Notes under the pieces: model-generated | Databases searched by the model: none | What the model saw: only the letters and a program-made list of their open reading frames with translations | Told to the model about the DNA's origin: nothing | Shown: positions 61,463 to 64,000 of the stretch, piece after piece | Numbering within the stretch: position 1 is the first letter of the stretch | How the letters are laid out: every line of letters begins with the position of its first letter | Program-made: the position numbers and the translations under genes | Assembly (NCBI RefSeq): GCF_012922555.1 | Contig: NZ_WIPK01000002.1 | Coordinates: forward strand, 124,001 to 188,000 | Length of the DNA: 64,000 bases | Direction of reading: 5' to 3' | Source: Paraclostridium dentum | GTDB lineage: Bacteria > Bacillota > Clostridia > Peptostreptococcales > Peptostreptococcaceae

Positions 61463-62842
61463 ATGGATAGGAAAGATGAACATTCCAAGCTGTTGTTAAA
61501 TCAAGTTGAGGATTTAATAGACAACAATAAAATTTTAGAATTAAGAGAATTAATGGAAGAATATCATAACAGGGATATTTTTGACATACTAGAAAACTTA
61601 GACGAAGACAAACAAATAAAGCTTTTTGAAATATTACCTATAGATATGGCAGCTTCCATACTTGATGAAACTGATTCAGAATTTTTTAGGCATATACTTT
61701 CTAAGTTAAACATAGAGCATAAAGCTAATATTTTAGAAATGATGTCTTTAGATGATATGGCAGATATCTTAGGCGAGTTAGAAGAAAATGAGAGAGAAGA
61801 AATTATAAACCTTCTAAATCAAGAGGATGCCGAAGATGTAAAAGAACTTCTTATATATGAAGAAGAATCTGCTGGAGGTATAATGACAACTGGCTACATA
61901 TCTATAAATAAAGATATGACAGCAAAAGAGGCCATAGATTATATGAGAGAGAATGCTATAGATGCAGAAACTATCTATTATATGTATGTGGTTGATAATT
62001 TTGATAAGCTAGTTGGAGTATTATCATTAAGAGAGCTTATAATATCGAGAGATGATAGCATAATAGAAGATTTGATGAGTGAAAATATAATTTCTGTATA
62101 TGTAGATGAAGATCGAGAAGAAGCTGTTAAACTTGTATCTAAATACGATTTAATAGCTATCCCTGTAATAGATAGAAATCGCATTTTAAAAGGAATTATA
62201 ACAGTAGATGATGTAATAGATGTAATTGAAGAAGAAGCTAGTGAAGATATGTATAAATTCGCTGGTACATCAGAACAAGAAAGAGATACTATCGAACAAA
62301 CTAATGTAGATCCAAAAGATAAGGTATTGTCGTCTTTTAAAGCTAGAATACCTTGGCTTATAGTAACTTTAGTTGGTGGTTTTATAGCTACATTGATATT
62401 ATCGAGTTTTGATTATGTAATAGATTCAAAGTATTTTCCTTTGATATACTTTGTTCCGGTTGTTACAGGTATGGCTGGGAATATAGGGACTCAAGCATCA
62501 GCACTTACTGTAATGGCACTGTCTAATAAAAAGTTAGATTTTAAAAATGTATTATTAGAAGGAATGGTAGGTGTATTTACAGGAATTATATGTAGTTTAA
62601 TTATAGGAATAGCTACGTATATTTTTGTAAATGACATAAATATAGTTTTAATAGTATCTGTATCATTGCTTATAAATATGATAATAGGAGCGATGATTGG
62701 GTCATTTATACCTATGATGTTTAAAAAAATGGATGTAGATCCGTCAATTGTTTCTGCTCCATTAATAGCTACATCCCTTGATATAATTGGGATGGTTATC
62801 TATTTTTTAATAACAACAATTACATTGTCAAAAATTGTCTAA
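61463..62842 (+). CDS. mgtE: Magnesium transporter MgtE
   Basis: The protein has 459 residues. An N-terminal superhelical domain (about 1-130), two CBS domains (about 135-255, MTTGYISINKDMTAKEAIDYM is quoted only to its core MTTGYI) and five membrane helices (about 290-459) with the pore motif FVPVVTGMAGNIGTQASAL. This is the full MgtE architecture: cytoplasmic domains close the channel when Mg2+ is high. ATG at 61463 follows AAGGTGG. It begins 14 bases after era, so it may be cotranscribed with it. Confidence 0.96.
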   Translation: MDRKDEHSKLLLNQVEDLIDNNKILELRELMEEYHNRDIFDILENLDEDKQIKLFEILPIDMAASILDETDSEFFRHILSKLNIEHKANILEMMSLDDMADILGELEENEREEIINLLNQEDAEDVKELLIYEEESAGGIMTTGYISINKDMTAKEAIDYMRENAIDAETIYYMYVVDNFDKLVGVLSLRELIISRDDSIIEDLMSENIISVYVDEDREEAVKLVSKYDLIAIPVIDRNRILKGIITVDDVIDVIEEEASEDMYKFAGTSEQERDTIEQTNVDPKDKVLSSFKARIPWLIVTLVGGFIATLILSSFDYVIDSKYFPLIYFVPVVTGMAGNIGTQASALTVMALSNKKLDFKNVLLEGMVGVFTGIICSLIIGIATYIFVNDINIVLIVSVSLLINMIIGAMIGSFIPMMFKKMDVDPSIVSAPLIATSLDIIGMVIYFLITTITLSKIV

Positions 62843-62861
62843 CAACTTAATGCATTTTTTT

Positions 62862-62908
62862 CCCCTTTCTTACTAAAAATATAGTATAAGCGTAAGAAGG
62901 GGGTTTTT
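62862..62908 (+). terminator. Terminator-like hairpin whose right arm carries the yqzL ribosome site
   Basis: CCCCTTTCTTAC (62862-62873) pairs with GTAAGAAGGGGG (62892-62903) around an 18-base loop, then TTTTT. The right-arm GGGGG is also the ribosome site for ATG 62913, so the hairpin could end mgtE transcripts and also hide that site. Confidence 0.6.
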
Positions 62909-62912
62909 AAAA

Positions 62913-63086
62913 ATGAACAATCTGTGTTGGGAAGTTTTTAAAAAAACAGGAAGTATAGAAGCCTATCTATACTTAAAAAATAGCATAAATACAAACAATG
63001 GCGAAGTTAATATGAATAGGGAGATAGAAAACGACCATGATAATTGTGAACACCCAGGGGATAGTACTAAGATCAGCAAGATATAA
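62913..63086 (+). CDS. yqzL: YqzL-like small protein
   Basis: The protein has 57 residues: [19 protein letters not shown], then a polar acidic stretch. The N-terminal W-x-x-F-x-x-T/S-G-x-x-x-x-Y-L pattern matches the YqzL family, encoded directly upstream of recO in Bacilli and Clostridia; its function is unknown. ATG at 62913 is 9 bases after GGGGG. It overlaps the start of recO by 50 bases in another frame, so translation of the two may be linked. Confidence 0.75.
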   Translation: MNNLCWEVFKKTGSIEAYLYLKNSINTNNGEVNMNREIENDHDNCEHPGDSTKISKI

Positions 63087-63810
63087 AGAAAATGATTTGA
63101 TTTTAACAATATTTACACGAAAACTTGGGAAGATATCAGCTATAGCAAAAGGCGCAAAACGAAATAAAAGTTCGTTACTATCTTCTTCCCAGGTTTTCTC
63201 CTACTCTAACTTTACTTTAAAAAAACAAGGTAACATGTATAGAGTGAGTCAAAGTGAGACCATTAAAAACTTTTATGATATTGCATATGATATAGAAGCC
63301 TTTTCCTATGCTACATATATAACAAGTTTAGTAGATGGATCTATATATGAAAATCAAACTAATAACAGGCTTTTTGTTTTACTAGCACAAACTCTTTATC
63401 TATATACTCAAAATGAGGTTGATAAAGAATACATAACTAGAGCATTTGAACTAAAGTTTTTAGACTATACAGGCTTTAAACCAATAGTAAATAGATGTGT
63501 CAACTGTAATACTACAAATCTTAAAAGTAGTGTATTTAATGTTGATGAAGGTGGAATACTATGTGAAAAGTGTAAAGAAAACCATGTGTATAATTTTAAA
63601 ATTGATAGTACTACTATAAAATTAATGGATTATATTTTTAGAAATGATATATTAACTTGTAGTAAAGCTAAGGTATCAAAATACTTAGTAAATGAACTAA
63701 CAAAAATTTTAAAAGTATACGTTCAGGTTTACGTTGACAATGCAAACACAAAATCATTACACTTATTACAAGGAATAGAAAATAATAAAGGAGCTGATAT
63801 TGATGATTGA
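63037..63810 (+). CDS. recO: DNA repair protein RecO
   Basis: The protein has 257 residues. An N-terminal OB fold ([24 protein letters not shown]) and helical domain precede the zinc finger C-x2-C ... C-x2-C (CVNCNTT and ILCEKC). It loads RecA in gap repair with RecR. ATG at 63037 is the most upstream plausible start; GTG at 63046 is an alternative. It overlaps yqzL at its 5' end and the DUF4342 gene by 8 bases at its 3' end. Confidence 0.95.
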   Translation: MIIVNTQGIVLRSARYKENDLILTIFTRKLGKISAIAKGAKRNKSSLLSSSQVFSYSNFTLKKQGNMYRVSQSETIKNFYDIAYDIEAFSYATYITSLVDGSIYENQTNNRLFVLLAQTLYLYTQNEVDKEYITRAFELKFLDYTGFKPIVNRCVNCNTTNLKSSVFNVDEGGILCEKCKENHVYNFKIDSTTIKLMDYIFRNDILTCSKAKVSKYLVNELTKILKVYVQVYVDNANTKSLHLLQGIENNKGADIDD

Positions 63811-64000
63811 TATAACATTAGAAAAGATAGATCAAGTATTAGAGAGAGTTCCAAGTGCAAGTTATGCAGAAGCTAAAGAAGCATTAGTGATTAGCGATGG
63901 AAATGTATTAGATGCAATAATATATTTAGAGCAAAACAAAAAAACTACAAAAGTAAAAAATAAGGCAAAAGAAAAAATGGAAACTGCTTTAGGAAAAGAT
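63803..64000 (+). CDS. DUF4342 protein with UBA-like domain, N-terminal fragment (3' end outside window)
   Basis: 66 codons are present before the window ends. [24 protein letters not shown] and [16 protein letters not shown] form a UBA/EF-Ts-like three-helix domain, followed by a Lys-rich linker, the start of the DUF4342 architecture. The function is unknown. The start ATG at 63803 overlaps the end of recO by 8 bases after AAAGGAG, so the two are translationally coupled. Confidence 0.75.
   Translation, partial: MIDITLEKIDQVLERVPSASYAEAKEALVISDGNVLDAIIYLEQNKKTTKVKNKAKEKMETALGKD

Overview
This window is AT-rich chromosomal DNA from a spore-forming, low-GC Firmicute, most likely class Clostridia and plausibly family Peptostreptococcaceae (the Clostridioides/Paeniclostridium/Paraclostridium group). 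The reasons are heavy use of AGA and ATA codons, strong AGGAGG-type ribosome sites, sporulation genes (spoIIP end, yqfC, yqfD), an HrcA/CIRCE heat-shock operon, and the conserved housekeeping order spoIIP - lepA - hemW - hrcA - grpE - dnaK - dnaJ // prmA - rsmE - mtaB - HIT - rpsU - yqeY - yqfC - yqfD - phoH - ybeY - dgkA - cdd - era - yqzL - recO. The species cannot be settled from the sequence alone.

Layout. (1) 1-10.25 kb: conserved sporulation, translation and heat-shock genes, with an amino-acid permease between lepA and hemW. (2) 10.3-51.1 kb: an accessory block of about 41 kb lying between dnaJ and prmA, which are neighbours in Bacillus subtilis. It starts with two SLC1-type (DAACS) symporters; the second has an in-frame UGA followed by a hairpin that looks like a bacterial selenocysteine insertion element. 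Next come small conserved proteins (HAD phosphatase, DUF2935, DUF1653, PC4/YdbC), a TDT transporter, a Bce-type antimicrobial-peptide sensing and resistance module, a LytTR/DUF3021 pair, MgtC, and a MerR regulator divergent from an acetyltransferase. (3) 26.7-49.4 kb, inside that block: a large catabolic locus that reads as an N-glycan core utilisation system. A secreted GH85 endo-beta-N-acetylglucosaminidase should release the glycan. A lipoprotein-dependent ABC importer (no ATPase gene here) should import it. Cytoplasmic GH38 (two), GH125, GH1 and GH31 enzymes with a ROK kinase should dismantle it. A YesMN-type two-component system and a DUF624 protein probably sense the substrate. A CcpA-type cre site sits inside the promoter spacer of the first gene and another lies upstream of the transporter genes. 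(4) 51.2-64 kb: conserved translation, RNA-modification, sporulation and cell-envelope genes up to recO, with a truncated DUF4342 gene at the right edge.

The points most worth a second look are the possible selenoprotein symporter (UGA at 12808), a two-copy structured RNA motif placed between glycosidase genes of the N-glycan locus (29892-29972 and 42951-43041; the outer stems differ in sequence but both pair, and the inner stem shows compensatory changes), and several predicted operators (LytTR direct repeats, Bce tandem repeats, a MerR-type promoter with 19-bp spacer). All function calls come from reading the sequence and family knowledge; no database search was run.
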